In this document: in pieces, positions 6,960-14,774 of the stretch
Layout: every line of letters begins with the position of its first letter
Numbering within the stretch: position 1 is the stretch's first letter
DNA from: Opitutia bacterium UBA977
GTDB taxonomy: Bacteria; Verrucomicrobiota; Verrucomicrobiia; Opitutales; Coraliomargaritaceae
Direction of reading: 5' to 3'
Assembly: GCA_002292345.1 (NCBI GenBank)
Contig: DBBT01000010.1
Coordinates: 1 to 19,013, forward strand
DNA length: 19,013 bases
Made by a program: the position numbers and the translations under genes
Notes under the pieces: generated by a model
Told to the model about the DNA's origin: nothing
Seen by the model: the letters and a program-made list of their open reading frames with translations, nothing else
Databases searched by the model: none

Positions 6960-8951
6960 TTACTCGTGAATCTGAGCGAGCGGGTCAGCGCGGTCGGTGC
7001 CAGGGTCGTTCTTTGGGGGTAGGTTGCGCCACCAGAACCAATAGGTGCCGACCACTGCGAAGATGAAGATCGGCAAGGTCATAAAAAAGGCCGAGTAGGA
7101 CTTAATCATAATCTGCATCGGCATCAGGAATATAGTGACTTGCGCCGTCATCACAAATGGTACGGATATAATATCGTTTCGATGTTCAGCCTGCCATTTT
7201 TTGAGTAAGCCTGGTTCAGTATCCGCTTTTAACGGACCCCACCAGCCGAAGGGGCGGGTGGTGCGATAGAAATTGCGCAAGATGGGCATCGGTGTTGGTG
7301 CAGTCATGTAAGAGAAGCCGATCGTGCCTGCGAAGGAGAGCCCTGTCATGAGACCGAATTGATAAAGCTCAGACATTTCAGGGGCAATAATGCGCTGGGT
7401 CACAGCACCAATTCCACCTAGGACAGTGCCGCCGATTTGACCCCAGGCATTACAGCGCCACCAGTAGAGGCGCAGCACGTAAGGAGCGAGACCACCGGCT
7501 GTCAGGCTCATGATAATCCAACCCCACAGGCTGTTAATACTTTTGGCGGAGATCCCCATCCAGAACGACCCTGCGACAATCGCAGCAGTAGAGATGTAGG
7601 CGACGAGGATCAGTTCTCGATTCTTCGCTTTTGGGCGCAGGCTGTTTTGATAAATATCTTTCACCACTTGCGCGGATGTCTTGTTCACTTCACCGGTCAG
7701 GGTCGACATCATGGCTGCCAGCATGGCCACAATCAGCAGCCCTCGCAGTCCAGTTGGTATACTATTTAACAGCACGGCAGGCAGGATTTGCTCCGGATTG
7801 ACAGAGCCATTATAGCCGACAATCGGTAGGCGTTTTTGCCATTCTTCGCCAAGGGTATTTTCGAGGCCTTGAACCATCGCAGGGTCGTATGCTTCAGGTG
7901 AATTAATGATACCAGTGGTGAGTTCGTGCCAGAAACCTTGCTCGATGTCTGGGTGATAGGTTTTGACAATTGCAGTGGCCTCCATCGACTTGTTGCCTGT
8001 CGGCAGGAGTTGATCGACTAGAAACAGTCCTAGGATCGCAAAGCCCATCATCATCGGCCAACGGAAGGCAACTGTGACGCCTTGAAGCATCGACTGCAGT
8101 GCGCAATCTCGGTCGCTTTTCGCGCCGAAATAGCGGCTTTCATCGCCGGTACCCATGCCGCCTATGATATTGCGCATTAGGTAAAATGCCGCGAACAGAA
8201 TCAGACTTTGATACATTTCATACCCGGCGGGCATTTCCGTTTGCCATTTTGGCATACTCGAAGTCCAAGTAGAATTGCCCGTCACAGACAGCGCGACTTC
8301 GGCCAGTGCATCCATGCTGGGAACTAGGTTGAAGGCAATCACCGAGACGACCACACAGGCAATCAAGACAATCGCGCCCTGCACCAAGTCTGTCAGTACC
8401 ACTCCGTAGAAGCCCGCCATCATGGTGTAAAGTGTGCAGAATGCGACAATACCTGCGGTCACCATCACGGGGGACATGGGGATAAACATACCGACAAACA
8501 GACTCGTTCCCCGTATCAGGTAAGCAAGCATACCGACGGTCGCAACGACGGTCATAAAGGCTTTGAAGAAACGCATCCACTTCGCTTCGGTTCCCGTGCC
8601 AAAGCGGTATGCGATCCATTCGGCACCCGTCATACAACCAGAGCGGCGGTGCCACTTACCAGTGTAGCAAATAAGGAAGGCGAGAATTAGCACTGCGCCT
8701 CCACGAAACTCAATGAATAGCCCCTTCGGCCCGAGCATGTAGAGGAAAGAGGTGATGATCATGGTGCCGGTCAGGTCGAACCAGTTAGCCATACCTGCCA
8801 TCCCTAGCATATACCAGGGTAGGGAGCGTCCGCCGAGGTAGTAGTTATCTAGGCTTTGTGAAGCCTTGCGAGTCATGATCAGACCCACCCCCATAGTAAT
8901 AATGAGATAGATGACGATGATCGAACTATCGATAAAGTTGAGTGAGGTCAT
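6960..8951 (-). CDS. Sodium:solute symporter (SSS family)
   Basis: The 663-residue polytopic membrane protein has about 13-14 predicted helices. The N-terminus has the SSS signature YYLGGRSLPWYMLGMAGMAN. The segment AAMMSTLTGEVNKTSAQVV aligns with the helix that forms the Na2 sodium site in vSGLT (AAIVSS), with Ser-Thr retained, so sodium coupling is likely. It is longer than most SSS members (about 500-580) because of a hydrophilic insert of about 80 residues after LVDQLLPTGNKS and a C-terminal extension with further helices. It is the last gene of a minus-strand operon after the GH-A and GH71/99-like genes (78-base gap), which makes it the probable importer of small sugars released by this locus. 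The start ATG at 8951 has no Shine-Dalgarno sequence. The exact substrate is unknown. Confidence 0.95.
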   Translation of the reverse strand: MTSLNFIDSSIIVIYLIITMGVGLIMTRKASQSLDNYYLGGRSLPWYMLGMAGMANWFDLTGTMIITSFLYMLGPKGLFIEFRGGAVLILAFLICYTGKWHRRSGCMTGAEWIAYRFGTGTEAKWMRFFKAFMTVVATVGMLAYLIRGTSLFVGMFIPMSPVMVTAGIVAFCTLYTMMAGFYGVVLTDLVQGAIVLIACVVVSVIAFNLVPSMDALAEVALSVTGNSTWTSSMPKWQTEMPAGYEMYQSLILFAAFYLMRNIIGGMGTGDESRYFGAKSDRDCALQSMLQGVTVAFRWPMMMGFAILGLFLVDQLLPTGNKSMEATAIVKTYHPDIEQGFWHELTTGIINSPEAYDPAMVQGLENTLGEEWQKRLPIVGYNGSVNPEQILPAVLLNSIPTGLRGLLIVAMLAAMMSTLTGEVNKTSAQVVKDIYQNSLRPKAKNRELILVAYISTAAIVAGSFWMGISAKSINSLWGWIIMSLTAGGLAPYVLRLYWWRCNAWGQIGGTVLGGIGAVTQRIIAPEMSELYQFGLMTGLSFAGTIGFSYMTAPTPMPILRNFYRTTRPFGWWGPLKADTEPGLLKKWQAEHRNDIISVPFVMTAQVTIFLMPMQIMIKSYSAFFMTLPIFIFAVVGTYWFWWRNLPPKNDPGTDRADPLAQIHE

Positions 8952-9029
8952 AGAATAGTAAGAGATGGGGTGTAATGAAAGATACTAGATGGCGTAGGGT
9001 ATGGCTAGAGGCCTAGTAATGAGATGCGG

Positions 9030-10337
9030 CTATAACTCTTTAGGAAGTGTGTCAGTCGCGGGTATCTCATTGCGTAGCATGCGGCCGACCGCACCACTCA
9101 GACGAAGATAATAATCTGGTTCGTGTGGTTCGTAAGTTAAGAACGGACTCGCGCCGACGGGCACATCGTTGGTGGTTTTGAAGATTTGTGTGCCTTCATC
9201 CATCTCGTCGAACATGGCGATATAGAGCGTGTCGGCGCCCGCTCGTTTCGCAGCGATTGCTTGATTCCAGAGGAACTGGCCGCCTTCACGTGGAATGTGA
9301 TCATACTTCGCATTCTTGTGCTTGTAGCGGTTACCCCAACTGAAGCCAGGGAAGGCCAGCGGCATGTAATGCACGCCATTCGCATCGCACCATTCTTGGT
9401 CGGGGGTGACGTAGTCGATGCCGCGCTTGAGCGCAGTCTTGGCGCCACCGAAGCGACCAACTGTCCATGGCAATAAAACATCAGCACTGCGAATGAGATC
9501 ATGTAGCTTGGGATCGTCGGTTGCATCTCTCTCAAGTGTGCGCCAATGGGTTGGCACTCCTAGCATGACCGTGCAGCCGCCATATTCAGGGTCATTTTTG
9601 AGGAATTCAACGAGCATGGAGATTTCGTCTATCGTGTAGGCACGATTGCGGAACCCCACACCCCAAATCGCGACCAGTGGTTTGCCGTTTTCATACAAGT
9701 AGTTCGGGTCTTTGAGGATGCCGAGGCGGTCGCAGAGGCCACGCCAATCATCCATCACCATTGGCATTTCCCCATGCCGTATGCTGGAAAGATCATACAT
9801 GATTGAATATGATCTCCCGTGTGCTTGAGCGCCTTGCTGCACATATTCAGCCATCTTATTGTTTGATGGTTGCAGCAGCTCCCACTGATGGTGCCCGCCC
9901 TCCAGTACATCGTGTGCGAAGCGTTGGAGGAAAATGCCGTCGATCCCATATTCCTTCATCCATTTAAAGTGAAGGTCGACCGTGTTCTCGCTCTGTGAGG
10001 TGAAAGCGTAAGCAGTGCTACCGTCCTTATGTTTGAAGGAAGTGGCGTATTTTGCCGTTTCAGCGAATTCGCTCATATCCGGCCAGAAATCAATGCCGGC
10101 TTCACCGGGTATGAATTCCTCGTCGTATGTCTCATAGTGCTCCCAGCCTAAACCAGAGCCGTCAGTTGGAGTGCGATACCAGCCTTGATAACCAGCAAAT
10201 ACTTTACCACTCAAGCCTTGGGCCGCATCGACAACCGCGCTGCTGCTTTTGTCCCCGCTGGCGCAGGCGGAAAAGCAAAGTACCAATGAGGCGAAGAGCG
10301 GGGAAATGAATTTATTTCTCATATTCTTGGATTCCAT
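9030..10337 (-). CDS. GH71/99-like glycoside hydrolase lipoprotein
   Basis: This protein of 435 residues starts at ATG 10337 (ATG 10322 is an alternative). A positively charged start, hydrophobic stretch and LCFSACAS with Cys25 form a lipoprotein signal, so it is probably membrane-anchored outside the cytoplasm. The mature part begins with GKVFAGYQGWYRTPTDGSG, and GIDGIFLQRFAHD and ENGKPLVAIWGVGF follow as barrel strands. MFDEMDEGTQIFK places Glu378 and Glu381 three residues apart, like the catalytic Glu pair of GH99 endo-alpha-mannanases. The hallmark AGYQGWY start and FDE-x-x-EGT end are typical of the GH71/99-like group. GH99 enzymes cut inside mannose-containing alpha-glycans, so an endo-acting mannan role fits the GH38 gene nearby, but this is inference. 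It lies 15 bases after the GH-A gene and 78 before the transporter in one operon. Confidence 0.86.
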   Translation of the reverse strand: MESKNMRNKFISPLFASLVLCFSACASGDKSSSAVVDAAQGLSGKVFAGYQGWYRTPTDGSGLGWEHYETYDEEFIPGEAGIDFWPDMSEFAETAKYATSFKHKDGSTAYAFTSQSENTVDLHFKWMKEYGIDGIFLQRFAHDVLEGGHHQWELLQPSNNKMAEYVQQGAQAHGRSYSIMYDLSSIRHGEMPMVMDDWRGLCDRLGILKDPNYLYENGKPLVAIWGVGFRNRAYTIDEISMLVEFLKNDPEYGGCTVMLGVPTHWRTLERDATDDPKLHDLIRSADVLLPWTVGRFGGAKTALKRGIDYVTPDQEWCDANGVHYMPLAFPGFSWGNRYKHKNAKYDHIPREGGQFLWNQAIAAKRAGADTLYIAMFDEMDEGTQIFKTTNDVPVGASPFLTYEPHEPDYYLRLSGAVGRMLRNEIPATDTLPKEL

Positions 10338-10352
10338 GAAGAAAATGAGCGT

Positions 10353-11636
10353 TCAACTTGTTGCAGACACGCGCGGCGATTGTTGCACTTTTGCCATCCA
10401 GTATGCCCAATTATCTTCAAAGGCAGCCATTGCGGGTTTTGGGTTCCAGTCCGCATCATAAACGGAAAAGTGCTGAGGTTTGAAGTCGCCCGGCAATACG
10501 TCATTTGGCTTGGTTGCTGCGCTGTCGCGATCCGCTGCGATGTCAACGAACTCCCATCCAAACAGTGTGCCGTTGTTAAGCGTATTTTCGATCAGTCCTA
10601 GCATGTCGCTTTCGAAGTAATCGGAGCCATTAATCGTCATGTGTTCAGTGATCACCCAGTCACGCTCCTGTTCCGCCATGACTTTACGGACTCGATCATA
10701 CGCTTTTTGGTTGGGCTGTCGGGCGATATTGCACCAAGTCCAGTTGACTTGAATGATGTCGACTTCGGTCATATTGCGGAGCAACTCGAGGGGGTCACCG
10801 CAGCGCTGTGGCATGGTGTGCTCTTCGGCATCCAGATAATCGGTAGCAATCCATAACCCAGCATTTTGGGCACCCGCCTTCAATGCCTGCGAGTCTTTGT
10901 TGATCCAGTCGGCCAGCGCTTGAGCTCGAAAGCTATTCCATGCGCCAGATCTGCAGAATGTCTCGCTGGCTGGCAGGGACTCAGGAAAGGGCATGGCTTC
11001 AGTCACTGTATTCTGGCCTAGCCATTCAGAGTAGGCCCGCTTCGCTTCGTTACTGTAATCGAGCCACTGCTCACCCATGAACTGAGGTTCAACCGTGGTC
11101 TCAAAGTAGAGAAAGTTTTCAGCCCCCAGCGCTGCCACGAGGTTCGTCATGTAGAGACGAGATGCGTTCAGATAAACTTTGGAAAAAAGTGATGGCACCT
11201 TGCTGCCGTAGCCATATTCAGTGTCCGATACGCGCTCTCCTAAGTGGTTGATTGCCAGAGGGCCTTCTGGGTGCTTTTCCCAGAAACCCGCGGGGATTTG
11301 TCCACCACCGACGCCGTAGGTTTCCACCGAAAGACTGGCATACATACCGTGCGCTTGGATTGCTTTGATGAGTTCTCGCAGGGGATCTAGCGAGACTTCA
11401 ATTTGGCCATCGCCCGATGGGTTGAAGTGGTGCCAGTAGCAGTTAAGCGCTAAATTGTTGTAACCTTTTGCAGCGATAGTAGGTAAATCTTCAATTAAAA
11501 GTTGGATACTTGCCGCGTCGGAGTAATCGCGTAGTGGCTTGCCGGTTTTTACAAAGCAATGCGCATCGTCGACCCATAATTTCCCTTCACTGAGTACATG
11601 ATTTTTAAAATAAGGATGAGGCTTCATTGCGCACAT
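10353..11636 (-). CDS. Clan GH-A-type TIM-barrel glycoside hydrolase (GH42/GH5-like)
   Basis: The protein has 427 residues and no signal peptide, so it is likely cytoplasmic. DLPTIAAKGYNNLALNCYWH near residues 51-69 and LIKAIQAHGMYASLSVETYG near 89-108 are the early barrel strands. GFWEKHPEGPLAINHLGE resembles the substrate loop of GH42-like enzymes. YFETTVEPQFMGEQWLDYSN contains Glu179 and Glu183, one of which is the probable acid/base; the classical Asn-Glu pair is absent. DWVITEHMTINGSD places Glu331 as candidate nucleophile, followed by FGWEFVDIAADRD. The fold call is moderate and the family number is uncertain. Start choices are ATG 11636 and ATG 11627. A promoter candidate and a LacI-type operator sit immediately upstream, giving a leader of only about 8-17 bases. 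It is the first gene of the GH-A, GH71/99-like, SSS operon. Confidence 0.75.
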   Translation of the reverse strand: MCAMKPHPYFKNHVLSEGKLWVDDAHCFVKTGKPLRDYSDAASIQLLIEDLPTIAAKGYNNLALNCYWHHFNPSGDGQIEVSLDPLRELIKAIQAHGMYASLSVETYGVGGGQIPAGFWEKHPEGPLAINHLGERVSDTEYGYGSKVPSLFSKVYLNASRLYMTNLVAALGAENFLYFETTVEPQFMGEQWLDYSNEAKRAYSEWLGQNTVTEAMPFPESLPASETFCRSGAWNSFRAQALADWINKDSQALKAGAQNAGLWIATDYLDAEEHTMPQRCGDPLELLRNMTEVDIIQVNWTWCNIARQPNQKAYDRVRKVMAEQERDWVITEHMTINGSDYFESDMLGLIENTLNNGTLFGWEFVDIAADRDSAATKPNDVLPGDFKPQHFSVYDADWNPKPAMAAFEDNWAYWMAKVQQSPRVSATS

Positions 11637-11639
11637 GAT

Positions 11640-11651
11640 TAAAACGTTTAA
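11640..11651. promoter_or_regulatory. LacI-family operator in front of the glycosidase-transporter operon
   Basis: TAAAACGTTTAA contains the palindrome AAACGTTT (11642-11649) with central CpG. It begins four bases upstream of the ATG at 11636 and directly follows the candidate -10 box of the minus-strand promoter, so it covers the expected transcription start. A bound repressor would block initiation. Confidence 0.65.
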
Positions 11652-11678
11652 CTATATCCTCAAGTGCAAATTTTACAA
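11651..11678 (-). promoter_or_regulatory. Candidate promoter of the GH-A, GH71/99-like, SSS operon
   Basis: On the minus strand TTGTAA (11678-11673) and TATAGT (11656-11651) are 16 bases apart. The -10 box matches five of six consensus bases and ends 14 bases before the ATG at 11636, which implies a very short leader. The LacI-type operator follows at once. Confidence 0.5.
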
Positions 11679-11762
11679 TTGGGCAGTAATTTGTATGTGT
11701 CTCTTGCAGCTGCCTTGCTCAAATTTGCCGCAAATAAAGATTCATCGAGGCCTACTGGTAAG

Positions 11763-11768
11763 TTGACA
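11763..11768 (+). promoter_or_regulatory. Candidate -35 box for the plus-strand sulfatase
   Basis: TTGACA is a perfect -35 hexamer, 65 bases before the sulfatase ATG. The position 17 bases on, where a -10 box would lie, is occupied by the operator palindrome and shows no TATAAT match. A TTGACT box stands 17 bases before the operator upstream of the HAD gene in the same way. Confidence 0.35.
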
Positions 11769-11783
11769 AGGCCCTACGCTTAT

Positions 11784-11795
11784 TTAAACGTTTCA
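11784..11795. promoter_or_regulatory. LacI-family operator upstream of the plus-strand sulfatase
   Basis: TTAAACGTTTCA has the palindromic core AAACGTTT (11786-11793) and lies 38 bases before the ATG. It is the third copy of the core in the window. Together with the site at 11640-11651, centre to centre about 144 bases apart, it brackets the divergent control region, which would also allow DNA looping by a tetrameric repressor. Confidence 0.62.
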
Positions 11796-11833
11796 TTTTC
11801 TGCTGAATATTTTCCCTTTAAACCACCAATTAC

Positions 11834-13495
11834 ATGCCAGCCCAGCCCACAATGCTTGAAGTCGACTCCAGCTCAGCGAATACAGCACAGCGTATATTGC
11901 GATTTATTCGTCCATTGGTTCTGTTCGCTCTGATTACGGTCAGTTTGCCTATCGAAGCGAATCAACAGCGTCCAAATATCGTCTTTATTTTTACGGATGA
12001 CCATGCCCCAAATGCAATCGGCGCTTACAATGGCTGGCTGAAGTCGGTCAATCCCACCCCAGAGATCGATAAACTCGCGGCTCAGGGCATGCTTTTTGAG
12101 AACAGTTTTTGCACCAACTCGATTTGTGGTCCCAGCCGGGCAGTGATCCAGACCGGCAAGCACAGCCACATTAATGGTTTTAGGGATAACGGCAGCCGTT
12201 TTGACTGGAACCAGCAAACTTTCCCAAAATTATTGCAGGCTGCTGGCTATGAGACCGCGGTCTTTGGCAAGACTCACCTTAGCGGAGATCCGCAAGGCTT
12301 TGATGAGTGGGTCGTACTACCTGGCCAGGGTCTTTACTATAACCCCGATTTTTTGACCAAAGATGGTAAAATAACCATTGAGGGACACTGCACTGACATC
12401 GTGACCGACATGGCCGTCGACTTTCTCGAAAACAAACGAGACGAGCAGAAGCCATTCATGCTAATGGTTCAGCATAAGGCGCCCCATCGCAATTGGATGC
12501 CGGCAGCCCGTCATCTTAGGGTCTACGATGACATTGAAATGCCGGAACCAGAGACTCTCTTTGACAATTGGGAGGACAACGCATCACCGGTAAAACATGC
12601 GGAAGTTACGATTAAGGACTATATGCATCTGAACTATGACTTGTTTGTCGATCTGACCCCAGATTTTGTGCGAGGCGAGCGAAGCAAAAGCGAAGATCCT
12701 TCAAGTTGGCGTAACATGCAACGCATGAGCGACGAGCAAATGCGTGTCTGGCGCGAAGCCTACGGGCCGAAGGATGTCGCTTTCCATGCCGCAAATCTAA
12801 GTGGCAAAGACCTGCTGCGCTGGAAGTATCAACGCTATGTTAAAAACTACCTGCGCACCATCAAGGGTGTTGATGAAAGTGTGGGGCGACTCGTCGCGAA
12901 AGTAGAAGAGCTAAATTTAAGTAGTAATACTATTGTGATTTATTCGTCTGATCAGGGCTTTTATTTAGGTGATCACGGCTGGTATGACAAACGCTGGATG
13001 TATGAAGAGTCTCTGATGATGCCATTCATTGTAAAATGGCCGGGGGTGATCGATCCCGGTTCCCGTGCGAAGGAGTTGATTCAAAACCTCGATTATGCGG
13101 AAACTTTTCTCGACATCGCGGGAGTTTCTATTCCGGACGATATGCAAGGCCGCTCGCTACTGCCTTTACTCAAAGGGGAAACAGTCGACGACTGGCGCGA
13201 TAGCATCTACTATCATTACTTCGAGCACCCTGGCATCCATATGGTGCCGAGGCAAAACGGTGTTCGCAGCGAACGCTATAAACTCATCAACTTTTACCAA
13301 TTCGGAGAATGGGAATTCTATGACTTGGAAAACGATCCGAAGGAACTTAACAATCTGTACGGCAACCCAGAATATTCTGATTTAATAGATGCGCACAAGG
13401 TGAAGCTAGATGAACTCAAAACCTTTTACCAAGACGACACGGACGTCTCCGAGATGTCGGATGAGTGGCAAAATAAAATGCGGCCACAAACTTAA
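11834..13495 (+). CDS. Secreted sulfatase, N-acetylglucosamine-6-sulfatase-like
   Basis: The protein has 553 residues from ATG 11834 (ATG 11852 is possible). A hydrophobic segment at residues 27-42 (PLVLFALITVSLPIEA) is a signal peptide or anchor after an unusually long polar start. RPNIVFIFTDDHAPNAIGAY provides the metal Asp pair at 55-56, and NSICGPSRAVIQTGKHSH carries the formylglycine motif C-G-P-S-R at Cys98. FGKTHLSGD follows, and YSSDQGFYLGDHGWYDKRWM, with the adjoining EESL, is typical of the GlcNAc-6-sulfatase/mucin-desulfating group. The C-terminal WEFYDLENDPKELNNLYG is the usual end motif. It probably removes 6-O-sulfate from a hexosamine or another hexose, but substrate is inferred from family resemblance. 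It has its own LacI-type operator and is divergent from the glycosidase-transporter operon, so both are likely induced together. Confidence 0.93.
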   Translation: MPAQPTMLEVDSSSANTAQRILRFIRPLVLFALITVSLPIEANQQRPNIVFIFTDDHAPNAIGAYNGWLKSVNPTPEIDKLAAQGMLFENSFCTNSICGPSRAVIQTGKHSHINGFRDNGSRFDWNQQTFPKLLQAAGYETAVFGKTHLSGDPQGFDEWVVLPGQGLYYNPDFLTKDGKITIEGHCTDIVTDMAVDFLENKRDEQKPFMLMVQHKAPHRNWMPAARHLRVYDDIEMPEPETLFDNWEDNASPVKHAEVTIKDYMHLNYDLFVDLTPDFVRGERSKSEDPSSWRNMQRMSDEQMRVWREAYGPKDVAFHAANLSGKDLLRWKYQRYVKNYLRTIKGVDESVGRLVAKVEELNLSSNTIVIYSSDQGFYLGDHGWYDKRWMYEESLMMPFIVKWPGVIDPGSRAKELIQNLDYAETFLDIAGVSIPDDMQGRSLLPLLKGETVDDWRDSIYYHYFEHPGIHMVPRQNGVRSERYKLINFYQFGEWEFYDLENDPKELNNLYGNPEYSDLIDAHKVKLDELKTFYQDDTDVSEMSDEWQNKMRPQT

Positions 13496-13540
13496 TCGAT
13501 GAGATTATAACTGGCGGAATTGAGGCTCCCGGAAATATTA

Positions 13541-13559
13541 ATTCTCGTTGTTAATTTTT
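13541..13559 (+). repeat. 19-bp element, copy 2 (downstream of plus-strand sulfatase)
   Basis: ATTCTCGTTGTTAATTTTT matches 5391-5409 in 18 of 19 bases. It lies 45 bases after the sulfatase stop in the convergent gap before the lacI-type gene. A weak ATTAA/TTAAT stem (13537-13555) followed by T5 makes a terminator-like shape in the plus direction. Confidence 0.5.
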
Positions 13560-13616
13560 TCAGCTAAGCCCTGTTGAAATCGGGAAATCAGCAATCAATC
13601 ATGAAAGCGTCCAGCC

Positions 13617-14654
13617 TTAGCTTTTGGCTATAGCCACGGAATCACGATGAATGAGCTCGGTGGGAAGTGAGGCTTTTTGATGAGGGAGGTCGGTATTTTC
13701 AATACGATCGATAATCATTTTCGCACCAGTTTGCGCGAGCTTGATTTTGTCAATACGTACGGTCGAGATTTGCGGATTGGACTTTTTACTGTCGGCGTCA
13801 TCGTTAAATCCGAAGACACTCACATCTTGCGGAACTGAGTAGCCATCTTTTTGTAGCAGATCGACCAATTCAACCGCGAGGGTATCATTAACCGCGACTA
13901 TTGCCGTCGGCGGGGTTTCCGATTTAAGCATAAGCTTGATCATTTCATACGCTTCTGTGGTGTTGCCGACATCCCGTATGTTTTTGCATTCGGCAAAGGA
14001 TAGGTGGTGCTTCCCGACCGCAGCAAGGAATCCCGCTTCACGTTGGTTAGCGTTGGTATCCTCGTGATTAAAAGCCACAAAAGCTATGCGACGGTGCTTC
14101 AGTTTGACCAAGTGACCGACGATCTGTTCGGAGGCCGAGTATCCGTCAGACGTGACATAATCGACCTTTAATAATTCACGAAAGCCATCTAGCTGTACTA
14201 AGGGGATGCCATAGTCGTTGAGATCTACGACTCGCTTGCGGGGGAAACGACCTAATAGAATGATTCCGTCGACTTTACCTTGGCGCAGAAACCGTGGAGA
14301 TACGTTAGGATCAATGGAGCTGTCGTGCCCAGATAAGAGTAGGTCGTATCCAGCGCGCTCTAGTTCAAATTCCAGTGCCTCCATGATTTCCGCGTAGTAG
14401 ACATTACGAAAAATCGCCGAACTTGAGGGGTAAAACATTAGGCCAATCGTCTCATTCTTCTGGCGGCGCAGATTTCTGCCGGCAGAATTGGGGATGTAGC
14501 CGTGTTTTTGGCAAATATCTAAAATATGTTGGCGAACTTCTGTCCGAATCCGTCCTTTATCGTTTAAAGTGTTAGAAACAGTCGCGATTGAATAGCCCGC
14601 TAATTTAGCGATTTCCTTAATCGATGTAATACGTTTTGAACTATTCTGCAGCAT
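13617..14654 (-). CDS. LacI-family transcriptional regulator
   Basis: The protein has 345 residues from ATG 14654; a TTG at 14696 would extend it by 14 residues across a stem-loop and is less likely. ITSIKEIAKLAGYSIATVSNTLN at about residues 9-31 is the N-terminal helix-turn-helix, and the hinge helix SAGRNLRRQ keeps the Leu that LacI-family proteins insert at a central CpG. The rest is a periplasmic-binding-protein-like sugar domain: NETIGLMFYPSS, DGIILLGRFP, HRRIAFVAF, PTAIVAVNDTLAVELVDLL and DVSVFGFNDD are its standard landmarks. It should bind DNA as a dimer and respond to a sugar effector. Three AAACGTTT palindromes with central CpG in front of the GH38/HAD, GH-A operon and sulfatase genes are its probable operators. 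It sits downstream of two sulfatases on the same strand and may be read with them. Confidence 0.94.
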   Translation of the reverse strand: MLQNSSKRITSIKEIAKLAGYSIATVSNTLNDKGRIRTEVRQHILDICQKHGYIPNSAGRNLRRQKNETIGLMFYPSSSAIFRNVYYAEIMEALEFELERAGYDLLLSGHDSSIDPNVSPRFLRQGKVDGIILLGRFPRKRVVDLNDYGIPLVQLDGFRELLKVDYVTSDGYSASEQIVGHLVKLKHRRIAFVAFNHEDTNANQREAGFLAAVGKHHLSFAECKNIRDVGNTTEAYEMIKLMLKSETPPTAIVAVNDTLAVELVDLLQKDGYSVPQDVSVFGFNDDADSKKSNPQISTVRIDKIKLAQTGAKMIIDRIENTDLPHQKASLPTELIHRDSVAIAKS

Positions 14655-14661
14655 AAGTATA

Positions 14662-14692
14662 ATGTTGGTTAAACAAAAGGCTAACCTAACAT
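14662..14692 (-). promoter_or_regulatory. Stem-loop/dyad in the leader of the LacI-type gene
   Basis: ATGTTGGTTA (14662-14671) and TAACCTAACAT (14682-14692) are complementary over 10 bases with one bulged base, around a 10-base loop. The dyad ends 7 bases before the ATG at 14654. It could be an RNA hairpin affecting translation or a protein-binding site for autoregulation; it does not match the AAACGTTT operator. Confidence 0.4.
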
Positions 14693-14774
14693 GCAAACCC
14701 TTTAATCCTCATCTATTTAGTACTTTGTAAAGCTTTGAAAAGTCTAGTGATCAACAATTTTCCACGCTATCGTC

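Noticed and set aside
8218..8655. 145-residue minus-strand open frame inside the transporter gene
   Set aside because: It is an alternate frame of the SSS gene, rich in Cys/Arg with no membrane pattern.
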